From positions 83,225,888-83,289,887 of the forward strand of contig NC_084796.1 of assembly GCF_963169125.1 (NCBI RefSeq): 64,000 nt of DNA. The letters run 5' to 3'. Position numbers and translations under genes: made by a program. Shown here piece after piece: positions 23,461 to 35,359 of this stretch. Under the pieces are notes generated by a model. That model had not been told where the DNA came from and ran no database searches. It was given only the letters and a program-made list of their open reading frames with translations. The stretch comes from Humulus lupulus (Eukaryota > Streptophyta > Magnoliopsida > Rosales > Cannabaceae). The stretch's first letter is position 1. Each line of letters opens with the position of its first letter.

Positions 23461-23734
23461 ATAGGGAGGCCTGTAGGCGTTCTTGTAGACTCTTCCGTTC
23501 CCTTTTATTATTCTCTTATTCTTCTTCTTCTTCTTCTTTTTTTTTTTTTTTACCATGTTCGAGGTCCTTTGGAACCCACACAAAAGGGGGTTTGGTAGGT
23601 CTCTCTGTGGTGCGCCTTAGTTGCACCTATAAGGATATATTGACCCCTTGGGTTCTAGTTATCCTTTTATATATCTTCGCGCGCGCTTATTATATCTTGC
23701 GAGAAGCGTCCTTCTCGTCATTAGGCATAGTACT

Positions 23735-24235
23735 ATTTTTGCAAGCGTCTTCTTTGAGACCCTTTTTGCAAGCGTCTTCTTTGAGACCCTTTTCGGAAGC
23801 ATCTACTTTGAGACCCTTTTGGATAACGTCTACTTTTGAGACCCTTTTTGGTGGCGTCCACTTGGGAGACCCTTTTTGGAGGCGTCTACTTTGGAGACCC
23901 TTTTTGGAGGTGTCTACTTTGGAGACCCTTTTTGGAGGTGTCTACTTTGGAGACCCCTTTTGGTGGCGTCTACTTTGGAGACCCTTTTTGGAGGCGTCTA
24001 CTTTGGAGACCCTTTTTGGAGGCGTCTACTTTGGAGACCCTTTTCGGAGGCGTCTACTTTGGAGACCCTTTTTGGAGGTGTCTACTTTGGAGACCCTTTT
24101 TGGAGGTGTCTACTTTGGAGACCCCTTTTGGTGACGTCTACTTTGGAGACCCTTTTTGGAGGCGTCTACTTTGGAGACCATTTTTGGAGGCGTCTACTTT
24201 GGAGACCCTTTTTGGAGGCGTCTACTTTTGAGGTG
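23735..24235. repeat. 28-bp tandem repeat downstream of gag in F
   Basis: About 18 head-to-tail units of GAGACCCTTTTTGGAGGCGT-CTACTTTG, nearly uniform in the middle and more divergent at 23735-23850. They fill most of the space between gag and the polypurine tract, where pol would be in an autonomous relative. Several frames stay open through them (period 28, not a multiple of 3), but no protein is supported. Confidence 0.93.
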
Positions 24236-24284
24236 ATTTCCCCTCGGGTGGGGACTTTCATTGCTAGAGGGTCTTCGTTCGATC

Positions 24285-25829
24285 TCAAACATGGTCCGCG
24301 ACCCCTCTAGCACAAGGCCCCCTTCTATATGAAATCTCCAGACGTATTGGTAGTATGGCCACTAGAGGAAGGTTCGCTTTCTTCGACATGGAAGTTCTTA
24401 TGGCCCTCTTCCACACGTATGTACTTCTGTGCTCTCTCGAAGAAGTCATCCAAATTCGAAACTTCTCTTTTGAGCATGCACCCCCATAACTTGCTTCCTG
24501 GACGAACTCCGGCTGTAATAGCCATCTTGAGCTCCGCTTTGGTAAATCTCCCACCTTTGTTGCCTCCATACTGAACCTATGGACGTAGTCCTTCAGACTT
24601 TCATTCTCGCCTTGTTTTATGTTAGCAAGGTTGGTAGTTGGCATGATGTAATCATAGGCTGCATGGTGCTGCTGAAGAAATTCATCAGAGAATTGCTGCC
24701 ATGACTCGATTGTTCCTGGCCCTAACCTCTTGAACCACTTGTACGCCACTCCTTTAAGCGTAACGACAAAGAAATGACACTTTGCCCTGTTGTTGACCCC
24801 TCTTAACCTCATCAAGTTATTGAAGGAGTCTATGTGATATTTTGGGTCTGTCGTACCCTCGTACGGAGTCATGCGAGGCTCTCTGAAGCTAGTGGGCACA
24901 TGCTCAGCCTGAATTTCCCTTGTGAAGGGTGAGCCATGGTCGAATTCTTCGTCATCCATGTGCCCCCCAAGCGCAGTGGTGATCTTGCTCCGAGGGCTTC
25001 GCATTTTGGTGTCTAGTCCCCTCCTCTTTTTGCATAAGGAGTCTTGCGGGTTCTTGGGATGATCCCTTGCCTTGGTCGTGTTCCTTGGGGGAACCGCGGG
25101 GGGTGCATGTCTTACTTCTGACCTCTTCCCATGGAGCTCTTTTCTTAGGCCAGGGGGTGCCTCTTTTGAGGGGACTTCGGCCTTGTTCTTACGACCATCA
25201 TCTTCTCTCTGCCTATGCTCCTGGGGACATTTTGTCAGCCTAGGTCCCCCATGGTATTTTGCATGGGGGGTTTTACTGGTGGAAAGTTGGGTTCCCCCAC
25301 CGTCTATGGGGAGAGTGTTTTCCCCTTTTTCATACTCCTTCCTTTTACGCTTTGGGAGGGGTATGCTTGACTTCCCTCGCAGTAGGTCTTTTAAAACCTC
25401 CTGCATGTTCTCTATCATGGTTTCCAGCCTTCTAGTCTTTTTATGCAACTCGTGAATCTCATCCTTGTAGAAGCGCTTCCTTGAGCTGGAGCTTACCAAG
25501 CGTACCCCGGGACCCTTGCCTGGCCAGTGCGTCGAGGGACCGCGGTCCTGGTGGCCTGAGCGTGGGGTCAACGGGGGCCGGTTAAGTGGATACACTAGTG
25601 GCTCTGAATGACCTCCGTCGGGCTGGATAGCTAGGGGCGATGCTTCTCTCTCCTCCCCTGGGGGAAGAGGTTCTTCTGGCCCACCTCCATGCTCAGGCGG
25701 AGGGGGCTCTTTCTTGGAGGCCCTCCACTCTACTTCGTCTCGGTGAACCTCAACCTCTTGTATTTGTCGTGGGCGTTTTGAACGTCTTAGCATCTTTCTT
25801 TGTTGGAAGTGATGGAAGAACACTGGCAT
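24285..25829 (-). pseudogene. Gag of element F
   Basis: Structural Gag with a first ATG at 25829 (MPVFFHHFQQRKMLRRSKR); a slightly longer frame begins inside the PBS and has no ATG. The N-terminal half is basic and Pro/Glu-rich. A coiled-coil-like segment (ETMIENMQEVLKDLL) lies near residue 140. The retrotransposon Gag domain follows around residues 330-430: YHIDSFNNLMRLRGVNN, VAYKWFKRLGPGTIESWQQF and ESLKDYVHRFSMEA. A frameshift near 24520-24540 moves the end (GVRPGSKLWGCM, FFERAQKYI) into another frame. No zinc knuckle is seen. It might still yield a shortened Gag. Confidence 0.87.
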
Positions 25830-25839
25830 GATGCTTGTC

Positions 25840-25861
25840 CTTCCCACAGACGGCGCCAAAC
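25840..25861 (-). other. Primer binding site of element F
   Basis: On the minus strand the bases just inside the 5' LTR read TTTGGCGCCGTCTGTGGGAA. TGGCGCCG-type sites are used by Tat/Athila-type Gypsy elements and differ from the initiator tRNA-Met sites of elements A and D. I do not assign the tRNA. Confidence 0.75.
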
Positions 25862-27288
25862 TGTTGACGGTGAAATCTCGTCAACGAAATTAGATCGGAA
25901 AACTCAAAGGTAAGTCAGGTGGTGTTTATATCAAAACTAAGAATAAACTTTAAGGAAAAGTAAACACAGATAAACAATGGAGCAAGCCTTGGCATATTTC
26001 TCAATAGCCTCTACATACAATGGATTTTCCAACCCCTCATTATGAGGGGTCAAGCTCCTTTTATAGCTGGGCTCTAATGGCCCCTTATACATGGTGGTCC
26101 CTTGGGACAAATTAGTACATAAGTACACTGTTAGGGGAGTGGCTTCAGAGGTTGTGGTCGTACATCCAGTACAGGAGCAGATGTCAGGAGGATGTTTCCA
26201 CTACTTGTCTGTACCCATGTCTGATGAGTGGTGGCAGGCATAGTGGCGTAGGAGATAGTGGTGTCGACTCTGACCTTTGGCCGTAGACGTACGGGCCATA
26301 ACTCTTATCCCAGCAGTCCCACTGGTACTGGTGTCCGTACTCAGTACCAGGTCGTACAAGTATGTCCCATTCGACTCGTACTGGAGCCTCTAAGCATATG
26401 GGTCTCAAGGTGTAAGGAATGGGACCTTCGGTGCATGGCTCTACTCACGTGGGCACTAGGTGACGTAGCTCTCATTCCTTCGCGAGGCCCCCTTGGAAGG
26501 CTTATTGATGGCGTGGCTCTGTTGGCTGTTCAAGAGGCCGAGTGTGCTGCAGATGTGACCCCCATGAGGCCATGGGCGAGGCCACCATGGGGCCTAGATG
26601 GCGAGGCCACCACGGGGCCTAGATGGAGAGGCCACTCCGTGGGCGTGGGCGAGGCCACCACGGGGCCTAGATGGCGAGGCCACTCCGTGGGCATGGGTGA
26701 GGCCACTCCGTGGGCATGGACGAGGCCACCACGAGGACTAGATGGCGAGGCCACCACGTGGGCATGGGTGAGGCCACCACGGGGCCTAGATGGCGAGGCC
26801 ACTCCGTGGGCATGGACGAGGCCACCACGGGGCCTAGATGTCGAGGCCACTTGGTGTGCGCGGGCGTGGCCGAGCGAGGCCGTCAGGTGCGCGCGGGCGT
26901 GGCCAAGCGAGGCCGTCAGTTGGGCGCAGGCGTGGCCGAGCGAGGCGGCCAGGTGTGCGCGGGCGTGGCCGAGCGAGGCCGCCAGGTGCGCGCGGGCGTG
27001 GCCGGGCGAGGCCACCTGGTGCGCGCGGGGCGTGGCCGAGCGAGGCCAATAGTGTCCCTGCCTGACTGGTCGAGCGAGGCCATGGCTTCTATGTCGTGTA
27101 AATGGGGGCTTCATGGCGTTGATCTCATATTTTCCCTTGGTGAGATTTTGAGCCTTCTCATGAGACAATCTCCTGTATTCAAAAACGGCCTACAGGCTCG
27201 AGTCCAATTGCATGATTAAGTGGCCTTTATCCCTCTGTTCTAATCAAGGACTAGAGATTTCTTATTTGGTGGATTTTTGGCATCCACA
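25862..27288 (-). repeat. 5' LTR of element F (1427 bp)
   Basis: Same ends as the 3' LTR and the same TATAAAAGG (26057-26065). The GC-rich arrays (about 26569-26850 and 26850-27050) have fewer units than in the 3' LTR, which explains the 162-bp length difference. Confidence 0.93.
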
Positions 27289-27775
27289 AGTATAGTCCCA
27301 AACCCTGCACTATAATACTCACTAGGTCTACACAATCTTTCAATTACCTTACTAGAAATAAACGAATGTGTAACACTAGAGTCACTCAATACAATAAAAA
27401 GGAGAGACAGTGCTAGAAAGCTGACCTGTCACCACCGAGGGACTAGCCTCGGCCTCTGCCTGCGTCATGGTGAACACTCGAGCTGGAGTCAAGCTGTCTG
27501 CCTTTCTTGTTTCCTCTTTCTTTGTTGTTGGACAGTCTTTCTTGAGGTGTCCCACCACCTCGCACAAATTGAAGGCCTTTACTCGACATTCACACAGACG
27601 GTGCTTCCTGCACCTCGTGCACTCACGTTAATTCCTCAATGTCTCACTTCCTCCCCGGCGGCCACCCTTAACACCCCGACCCCTCCTATCAGGACCAACA
27701 ATAGTCGAAGTGTCAGGGGTCTTCCTCTTCAGATCAGGGGGGCCTCCGCCCCTACAAGACCCTGAATATGGAGGC
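27289..27775 (-). pseudogene. Element C protease start and Gag zinc-knuckle region
   Basis: C coding sequence resumes after F. The minus strand has a short protease part near 27300-27420, then the segment VVGHLKKDCPTTKKEE with the second half of a zinc knuckle, and SLTPARVFTMTQAEAEASP, which is the same Gag-protease junction type as in element A (PARVFALTQGEADAS). Upstream of the knuckle only a short C/H-rich stretch remains before the LTR at 27776. The N-terminal Gag, PBS and 5' LTR of C are not in the window. Confidence 0.8.
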
Positions 27776-29970
27776 TGTAACGACCCAAAATTACTAGTAA
27801 GGCTTAAGGGCCTTGATTAGTGTGCCGGGAGGAGATAATTGGTAGTTATGTGAATTACTGATAAGATGCATGATTATGTGATATTCATTATCCTGTGACT
27901 ATATGGATATGTGAAATGCATGTATATGAGTATTAGATAAGCATGTGGACCTCGTTTAGCTTGTAAGGGCATAATTGTAATTTTGGGCCCTTAAGGGAAA
28001 AAATGTAATTATTTGTGATAAACTGTTGAGACCATATTATTATGTGGATATATTTGTAGCATACGGCACGAGGCAATCCTAGGGAGCAAGTTAGTGGGAA
28101 AGTCACAACGGGACCCAATACTCGACTTGAGGTTAGTCAAGGGGTATTTTGGGTAATAGACATTTACTTGGGTTATTGGGTTATGAAAATAAAAAATCAT
28201 AGATATATTTGGAGTTAGAGAGTTTAGGAGGAAATATTGGGGAAATTTACCACTTTGCCCACGGGGACGTTTTTGGTATCCCCGAGCTTTGGGATTAACT
28301 TAAGTAACTTAAGTTAGATAAAACAAAACCAAGAAACAGATAGAATTTGGCTAGAACCGACTATTCTCTCTCTCAATCTGGCTTCCTCTAGAAACACTCT
28401 CTCTCAAGCTAACCTTTGAAGCTAAGGTGGAATCTTGGGCTAGGAATCACTTGATTTGAGGCTAAGGACTTGGGGATTAGCTCAGCTACTACTAGGTGGA
28501 TTTGTTCTTCAATAAAGGTAACCATTTAATTATGGTTTAGCACTTGAATTCTATGAATTTCTTGTTTTAGGAGGTTTATGAGCTTTTGGGTTTCAAGGAT
28601 TGAAGTGTGATTTTGATGAGTCTTTAGGCTAGTTTTCCTATGGGTTTTGTTGTTGGGAGTATATTAGAACTACTATGATAATTAAAATATGTTATTGGGA
28701 TGGTTTCGGGTTGAATTGAGTGAGGTTTGGTTGTTGAAAATGGGGATTTTTCTGGGTTCGAAGGGGTCGGGTTGTGGCTTTGTTCTTGGTGTGTCGCGAC
28801 CCTCTAGAACAGATTTGTGCTAGGAAGAAGGGCAGGTAGCAGCCCGTGTGTGCTGTTTGGGGAGGCTAGGCCTCTGGTAGGTGGCGGGCCACGGCATGGA
28901 GGACCTAGGGTCGCGACTCTTAAAGGCATTTTTGGACTTGAGGAGGTTTAAGGTACGGGAACTTAACATAGGGTGCTCGGGTTCGATTCCACTACTGTCC
29001 TTGGTGGAATTTGATGTCTCGAAGGCTAGAACTTGGTACGGAAACCTTTGGTCACTTATTATTGATGGGATCCTTTATCTTGGTTGAGACTGGGTGTACG
29101 CTAGGGTTCAGGACAGGATCATGCTTGAGGGTCATCTTTCTTAATCAAAGCACTCAGAATTAAAGGTAAGAAAACTACGCTCGGTTGTGTGACTATGTTG
29201 GGACTAAGGGTTCCCTATATTTGTATGCAATATTGATGATGGTATTATGCCATGTGAACATGAAATAAACAGCCTAAGAGTGCCAGAATTAATATTGGCA
29301 CACAGGACGCAGCTCGACCACATGTAGCTGAGGATAGCTTAATAATCATTGAGCTCGGTTTAAGCGGACCGGAGTCAATGGGTTGAACACTGGGCTTGGC
29401 CTAAGTGAGCCAAAGACAGTGGATTAAACAGAGGGTATGGCCTAAGGGCGTTGACCCTAGTCATATATGATATGCTGAATATCTGGATGTTAGATTGTTG
29501 ATTTATAGACTGTTATCACTGATTAGGTGAATGCAATGTCTTGCTGGATAATTGATTAATGTCTTGTAAATCATTTGGTTATGCTTTGTGAATTATTTGG
29601 TTATTGATATTGATTGTTCTATGATGTTGTAGTTTTCTTGCTGGGCCTCAACTCACGGGTGCTTCGTGGTGCAGGTAAAGGCAAGGGTAAGATGAATCAA
29701 TTTAGGTGATATTGCATTGTATTGGGTATTCTATGCTATAGGTTAGATAAATCCATATTAGATTTTTATATTATGTTTTTTTAATTATATATATGTTAGG
29801 TGAGATAAATAATATGTTGATTTGAGAATATGCTTATAATTTATTTTTTTGTTTATTTGTCAATTTAAATGATTGTATTAAAATTTATGTATGCTCTAGG
29901 ACTGGTTTATATGTTTTTATGTATATTTTAAATTTTGGGATAGGTTAGATTACAGCCGTTATACTGCCGA
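27776..29970 (+). repeat. Plus-strand Gypsy LTR, related to LTR C
   Basis: It starts TGTAACGACCCAAAATTACT and follows LTR C closely for about 100 bp (GGGCCTTGATTAGTGTGCC). It contains the shared block at 29637-29690. The right end is not clear: the last family-like text is TTTTGGGATAGG followed by CAGCCGTTATACTGCCGAT near 29940-29967, then AT-rich DNA. No typical GGCGTTACA end and no second target duplication are seen, so it is probably truncated. Confidence 0.72.
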
Positions 29971-30567
29971 TATTTTTTTAGATTTAGAAAAACTAAACAT
30001 TACAACATAGTTTTAAAGTTAGTGTGATTAAATTTTTTAATTAATAAATTTTAAATCAATTAATAAAAATTAATTAAAAAATTATTAAGTGTAAATTGAA
30101 ATAATAATTTTAGAATTATAAAACATTATCAATATTTTTTTATAAAATAAGTAGAAATTAAAATAATAATTTTTAATGGAAAATTAATAAATTTGTAATT
30201 AAATATTTATTTATTTAATTAATTTTATAATATATTCATAAAATTTGATAATATATGTTGATAAAATAAGTAATTAAGTTAACTTTATTCTTAAGTTTAA
30301 GTTAAGATTAAAATAATAAAATTTTATTGTTGTTTTTAAAAAAATAAAAAGTGAAAATTATATTAAGAATTTGATAATTATTAAATAGCATAATAATAAT
30401 TATAATAAATATTTTATTATATAATGAAACTTTATAGTACATTCACAACTAACAATAACATATATTTCTAAAATTTAATAATATATATTCATAAAATTTA
30501 ATAATTTATTCATAAGATTTCATAAAATTATTAGCAAATAAAGGTAGTATTTTATGGTTATCACATT
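29971..30567. other. AT-rich stretch without genes
   Basis: Very AT-rich sequence with short ATTAAT/TTATTA runs and no coding signal. It separates the LTR from the CACTA gene. It could be the decayed left end of the CACTA element; no CACTA terminus and no cgacga subterminal repeats are visible here. Confidence 0.5.
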
Positions 30568-32433
30568 GTGATAATTTATTTTCCACTTGAATCAGTTATA
30601 ACGATTGACAAGAGTTGGATAACTAATAGACAACATAACTCTAATGAGTTTTGGACTGGTCTTCAAGCATTTATAAAAATGGACAAGAATCATGTGAATG
30701 CTTCGGGAGAAGTCAGATGCCCATGCGTTGAGTGTGTAAATATGCTTAATAAAAAACTGGATGTGGTGGAGGCTCACATACACAGATGTGGGTTTCTGCA
30801 ACGATATGTGAAGTGGACCTACCACGGTGAAGTTGATATGCCTCCAGTAGTGGACGACGGGGTTCCAGTGACTGATAAGATGATTGACATCATCAATGAT
30901 GTTATTGGTGAAAAAGACACTAACGAAGAAGGCGTAAATAAAGGAATTTCAGATGGTGGTGGCAATAGTGCGGAGAATCAATTTGATGACCTGTTTCAAG
31001 AGGTTGAAGCTGAGTTATACCCTGTTTGTACTTGGTTGTCTTCTTTGAACTTCTTGGCGAAGATGATGCACATGAAGTTTATGAAATTTACATTCATGAA
31101 GGAGAATAAGATTCCAGCTTCATTCTATGAGTCTAAGAAAAAAATGAGGAAGTTAGGGTTAGATTTCAGCGATATATGAAGAAGTTGAAAAATTATGTCA
31201 GGAATAAGGTGCGCCCTGAAGGTTCTACAGCAGAGGGTTATGTTGCCGATGAAGCTTTGAGTTTTTGTTCGCAATCTCTTTAGGGCATACAGACTAAATT
31301 TAATCGTCCAGAAAGAAATGCGGATATTGTTATTCCTAAAAGACAGTTGTCAGTTTTTGAATCACAATGTCGTCCAAGTAGCAAAAAAAAAAATTATATC
31401 CCTTGACTATCTTCATCGAAAAGAAGCGGAGTGGTTTGTACTCAATAATTGCCCTGAAATCCAACCATATTTGAAGTAAGTAGCTCTACACATATATGAA
31501 TTCATTAAATTTAATTCATGGAAAGCTGTTATCTTACCTTAATTTTTCTATACAATGAATGCCTTCGAGAAAATTCAAACATAAATCTTCAAAAAGGTTT
31601 CCCTATCTGGTTTAAATTGAAGGTAAATTATCGAAACTGTAGATTCTTACGAAATTCGTATCGATTAATACTCATCTCATTGTGTTTTCTTTTTTTTTTT
31701 CATACTCTATAGATGGGTTGTTTGTAGTAAATATAATCAACTGAGTGTGCTGATGAATTATTTGCTTTAGCAAACGGGTCCAATCAAAATGCATACTCCT
31801 ACATGGCTTGCATTGTTAACAGTGTGAAGTTTTTGCTCCATGGTTGAGACGAAATACGTACCACTCAAAATAGTGGAGTTTCAATGCTAGGAACCAATGG
31901 TTTCACTTTCTATGGCCATGTTGAGGAGATTGTAGAGTTATGCTATTCCCATGGTTACGCGGTAGTATTGTTTCAATGCTACTGGTTCAACATTGATGTA
32001 AGCAAGGGTTGAAATGTGACTAAGAATAACATAACTAGTATCATGGTTAATTCTAAATTGTAGAAGAACGATCAGTTTATTCTCACCAGTCAAGCAAAAC
32101 AAGTTTTCTACTTGGAAGATCCTTCAAGAAACAAAAAATTGGAAGGTAGTAGAAGTTGTCAATCATCGAAAGATTTGGGATCATCCAAGTATCGATGATG
32201 ATAATGTCGTGCATGATAACACTTCATCAAATTGTGTACTCAGTGTGGAATTAGGAGAGTTGGAGATTATGCATTTTGATCGACTTGGTCACACCATCAT
32301 AATTGGGGAAACATGTTGATCTGTTCCAGATGTGGATGATGATTTTATCAATGCCGATGATGATGACGAAATTAGTGAAGATGATTTAGAAAGTACAGAT
32401 GATGATGTAGGAATCGACATTGATGAGGAATAA
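30568..32433 (+). pseudogene. CACTA transposase, internally deleted
   Basis: TNP2-like transposase remnant. The N-terminus (30595-31000) has DKSWITNRQHNSNEFWTGLQ and the Cys/His pattern CPCVECVNM...HIHRCGFLQRY of the plant transposase-associated domain. It continues to ELYPVCTWLSSLNFLAK and IPASFYESKKKMRKLGLDF, then at about 31163 jumps in another frame to QRYMKKLKNYVRNKVRPEGS, which belongs after the catalytic domain. The DDE core is therefore absent. The far C-terminal domain (DUF4216-like: GVSMLGTNGFTFYGHVEEIV, YWFNIDVSKG, VFYLEDPSRNKNWKVV) lies at about 31870-32240 with stops, and a tail rich in Asp and Glu ends at 32433. Confidence 0.85.
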
Positions 32434-32629
32434 TATTTTGTTATGCATATTCATATTTGTATGTTTAATGTGTATGTTTTAATTTGAAGACTTTTCAATC
32501 AATATATGACTTTTCTCAACAATGTTTGTTTTTCAATAGTTTCAACCGCATTACAAAAATTATTTAAGTATGTAATTAACCTCCAACTATAACTGAATTT
32601 AAGTTAATAATTATTTAAACTGCAAAGAT

Positions 32630-33800
32630 ATGTCTGCTACTGTTGCTCGTTCTCATGGCGGTGATGGAGCGAATCCTCCTCCTCCTCCTCCAGATCCCAC
32701 GCGAGTTCCTACTTCCTGTGAGATAGGTAATATATTATAATTAGTCTATCTTTTATAAATAAATGACAAATTGTTATAATTTTATTTTATTTTTTAATCA
32801 ACATATGCAGCTGCTGCTGCAAAAAGAAGAAGCCAGTCTCAATCCAAAAATTTGCAGCAGCTCGTCAACGACAATAAAGGTTCGTTGGCTCTACAATTTG
32901 ATCTGAAGGAGGGAACCTACAAAGCAGTTGGTGATTTTGTGATGTTGTTCACGAGACTTATTGGCAACCTTATTGGTCACCATGTCCCGTTATATTATGA
33001 CTCATGGCAGAGTGTTCCAGATGAGCTCAAGATTGGGTTGATGCAAAACATTGAGGTAGATTTATCTACTTATTCACATGTAATGATTTTTTTATAATTT
33101 AAAAAATATCACCATTTTTTTTTAAGAAATTTTTCATTCTTCCCCAAGCTCTCCCTCAGTGGTTACTGATAGAGACTGGGATTGAGCGAGAGTTTTAGAA
33201 TCACTACAAGGATACAAAAGGTCGCAAGAAAAGACACTTCGATGAACATGGAGGGTATAATTATATCGAGAAAGATAGAAAGAATCCATCGGAGGACATT
33301 GACAACGAGAGTTGGCAAAAGTTGGTTGACCTTTTAACCACTCCACAGTTCATGGCACGCTCAATGGCAAATGCTTCCAACAGAGCAAAAGAGAAGTATC
33401 CAAGTCTCCATGGATCGACTTCTTATGCTTCTGCTCGATTTAAGAAGGTAAGTTAAAATAAATTGATAATTTGAAATATTTTAAGTTACCTTAATAATAA
33501 TTTCAATATTTAATTGAGATTTTGTTAAATTTTGTTTTCTAAAGATTAATCTTCAGACTATGGAACTGCCCAGCATTATTGATACATTCCATGACATGCA
33601 CAATCATCCGACACATGGATGGGTGAACACGAATGCTAAGGATGCATATATAAGTAACTTTCTATGTTTTGTATATATGTTTATTATTCAATTATATTAT
33701 GTATTAATTGTCTTGTTTCTAAACTGAAGGATGCCTTGCAGCAAGAATTCCAGACACAATCCTAATCTCAATCTCAATCTTAATCTGAAGTAGGAAGTGC
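32630..33800 (+). pseudogene. Second CACTA gene (plant transposase, Ptta/En/Spm type)
   Basis: Probable five-exon gene. Exon 1 32630-32726 (MSATVARSHGGDGANPPPPP); intron 32727-32810 (GT...GCAG); exon 2 32811-33055 with LALQFDLKEGTYKAVGDF and SWQSVPDELK; intron to 33126; exon 3 33127-33447 with RKKRHFDEHGGYN and the segment ending SARFKK; exon 4 from 33545 with INLQTMELPSIIDTFHDMHN; exon 5 from about 33729. Exons 1-4 join in one frame, which supports the splice sites. A TAG at 33196-33198 interrupts exon 3. The protein resembles the accessory DNA-binding product of plant CACTA elements. Confidence 0.8.
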
Positions 33801-34118
33801 TACTGTCAATGAGACACAAGTCGTCTCAAATGTACTTGGTCAACGCCGTGGCCACAACTAAGGTATTGGACAGAAGTTAAAGGGCACTAGTACCTTTGCT
33901 ATTACTATTTTTAAATTATTAATATTTTGTGTTGTTTTTTTTATTTTATTTTGGAGACAATACTACCTATCTTTTGTTATCTTACATTTTGGAGACTATG
34001 GATATTGTTAAATTGGTATTATTATTTAATTAAATAAGTTGGTTTTATTTATTTAATTAATATTAAATAGTTTATTAAATAAATATTAATTAAATATATA
34101 TTTTTTAAAATTATATAC

Positions 34119-34597
34119 CTACAGCGACGACATGTCATTGTTGTAGGGGGCACGCTGAACACGAAAATTTGAGTTTTCGTGATACTACAGCGATGCCATG
34201 TCATCACTCAAGGCATAAACCCACACACTCTTCAGCGACAAAATGGCGTCGCTGTAGATGGAGCGGTCGACAGACCTACAACGACCACATGTCGTCCCTG
34301 TAGAAGTTTATGAAATTCAAATTTTCAAATTTTGCAACCACCAAAAACGACGACATATCGTCGCAGCATCCCAGTCCAACCAAAAGAAAGGATTTCCTAC
34401 TGTGACCGACATGTCATTTCTGTAGTAAAACACTACTGCGACGACTGCGTTTTGTCGTTGGCGTAGAGTGCTACACATACGGACTTACAGCGACGTCGTT
34501 TTGGCGACGACATGTCATCGCTGTATACCTTCAGTGACAGTTTCTTGATCTACAGTGACGACAAAAGTCATCGCTGTAGACTCTTTTTATTGTAGTG
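34119..34597 (+). repeat. CACTA right subterminal repeats and terminus
   Basis: About ten copies, in both orientations, of a motif like CTACAGCGACGACATGTC and its reverse (GTCATCGCTGTAG). Examples lie at 34122, 34186, 34232, 34276, 34345, 34404, 34435, 34485 and 34550. The block ends in the terminal TTGTAGTG. Such arrays are transposase-binding regions in CACTA elements. Confidence 0.88.
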
Positions 34598-35359
34598 TGA
34601 GGTTTCCTACTATGGTCTGGCTAGACGCATGTGTCCAAGTGAGGCCACGCCCCGAGGTGTATTCTCGAGGCATGGATGCCTCCAGGGGAGGCCACATCTC
34701 GCAACTCGTCTCCAAGGCGTGGATATCTCCAAGTAAGGTCACACCCCGAGGACTATTCAGATGGTCCTCGCTCTCTTCATTAGCCAATCCCCTAGGTTTA
34801 GGATTTTGGTCCTTGGACTGGGAGTAGCTGCCAGGTGTCAATTGTCAAAGTTGTGGCCCACCAGAAGATTGTCTAACAAATTTTATTATGTCTCGAGTAT
34901 TGGTTTCAAGATCGTACACTCGACATGGTTGAATGTGCACCGTCTTCTGACACAATCAGATACCTGTTCCCCATAAGGCTGGTAAGCAGTTTTCTACAAA
35001 TGGGCCCCGTACAATCCGCAGGGGCCCAGGTCTTTATTAGTGCATCCCTGTGTAATTAATTAGCAATTTAACCCACAGATAATGGGGATTGTTGTATTAA
35101 TTGTTCGTTAAGGGCATTAATGACTCATGCCTCTATAAATAAGGATGGGGTATCTCCTTGTAAATGGTTTAGAAGCAATATATACGCTGCCTGAGACTTC
35201 ATTGATGCTTGCTAAAGCATGTTTCAAACTCACTAATACCAAAGACTCATAGACTAGGCCTCATTTATATCCTGGACCACGTAAAACCACTGTGTTATTT
35301 TCTTCTAGCTTATGTCAAGTTCTTAGTTGAGGTTGATAGCGAAAAAGGTAGTCAACAAT
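34598..35359 (+). repeat. Tat-like LTR fragment
   Basis: The stretch has a TATA box (CTCTATAAATAAGG near 35131-35146) and ends GGTAGTCAACA at about 35359, like the LTR ending GGGTCAACA at 62735. Several CCCCGAGG/CAAGTGAGGCCAC repeats lie at 34635-34755. The left end abuts the CACTA terminus and may be truncated. No coding signal. Confidence 0.5.

Larger units (their letters stand above)
21857..27288 (-). mobile_element. Complete gag-only LTR retrotransposon F
   Basis: F is a 5432-bp element with LTRs at both ends, a PBS, one gag gene, a polypurine tract and a perfect 5-bp duplication, AGTAT. There is no protease, RT or integrase between the LTRs, so it must have used enzymes of another element. 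Gag and the PBS point to the Tat side of Ty3/Gypsy. It disrupts the protease of C. The two LTRs differ at roughly 12-13 of about 700 unique positions by eye, so it is younger than A. Confidence 0.92.
30568..34597 (+). mobile_element. 5'-truncated CACTA (En/Spm) transposon
   Basis: Two CACTA-type genes are followed by a subterminal repeat block and a right terminus ending TTTTTATTGTAGTG at 34597 (the reverse of CACTACAATAAAAA). The left terminus is missing. Gene 1 has lost the middle of its transposase and gene 2 carries a stop, so the copy cannot move itself. The 3 bp after the terminus are TGA; the matching left copy cannot be checked. Confidence 0.85.

Noticed and set aside
23592..24310. 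Repetitive open frames encoding FGGVYFGDPF-like repeats
   Set aside because: A 28-bp repeat read in shifting frames; three frames are open at once and the orientation is opposite to gag.
28881..29087. Open frame in the plus-strand LTR
   Set aside because: Short, inside an LTR, no domain.
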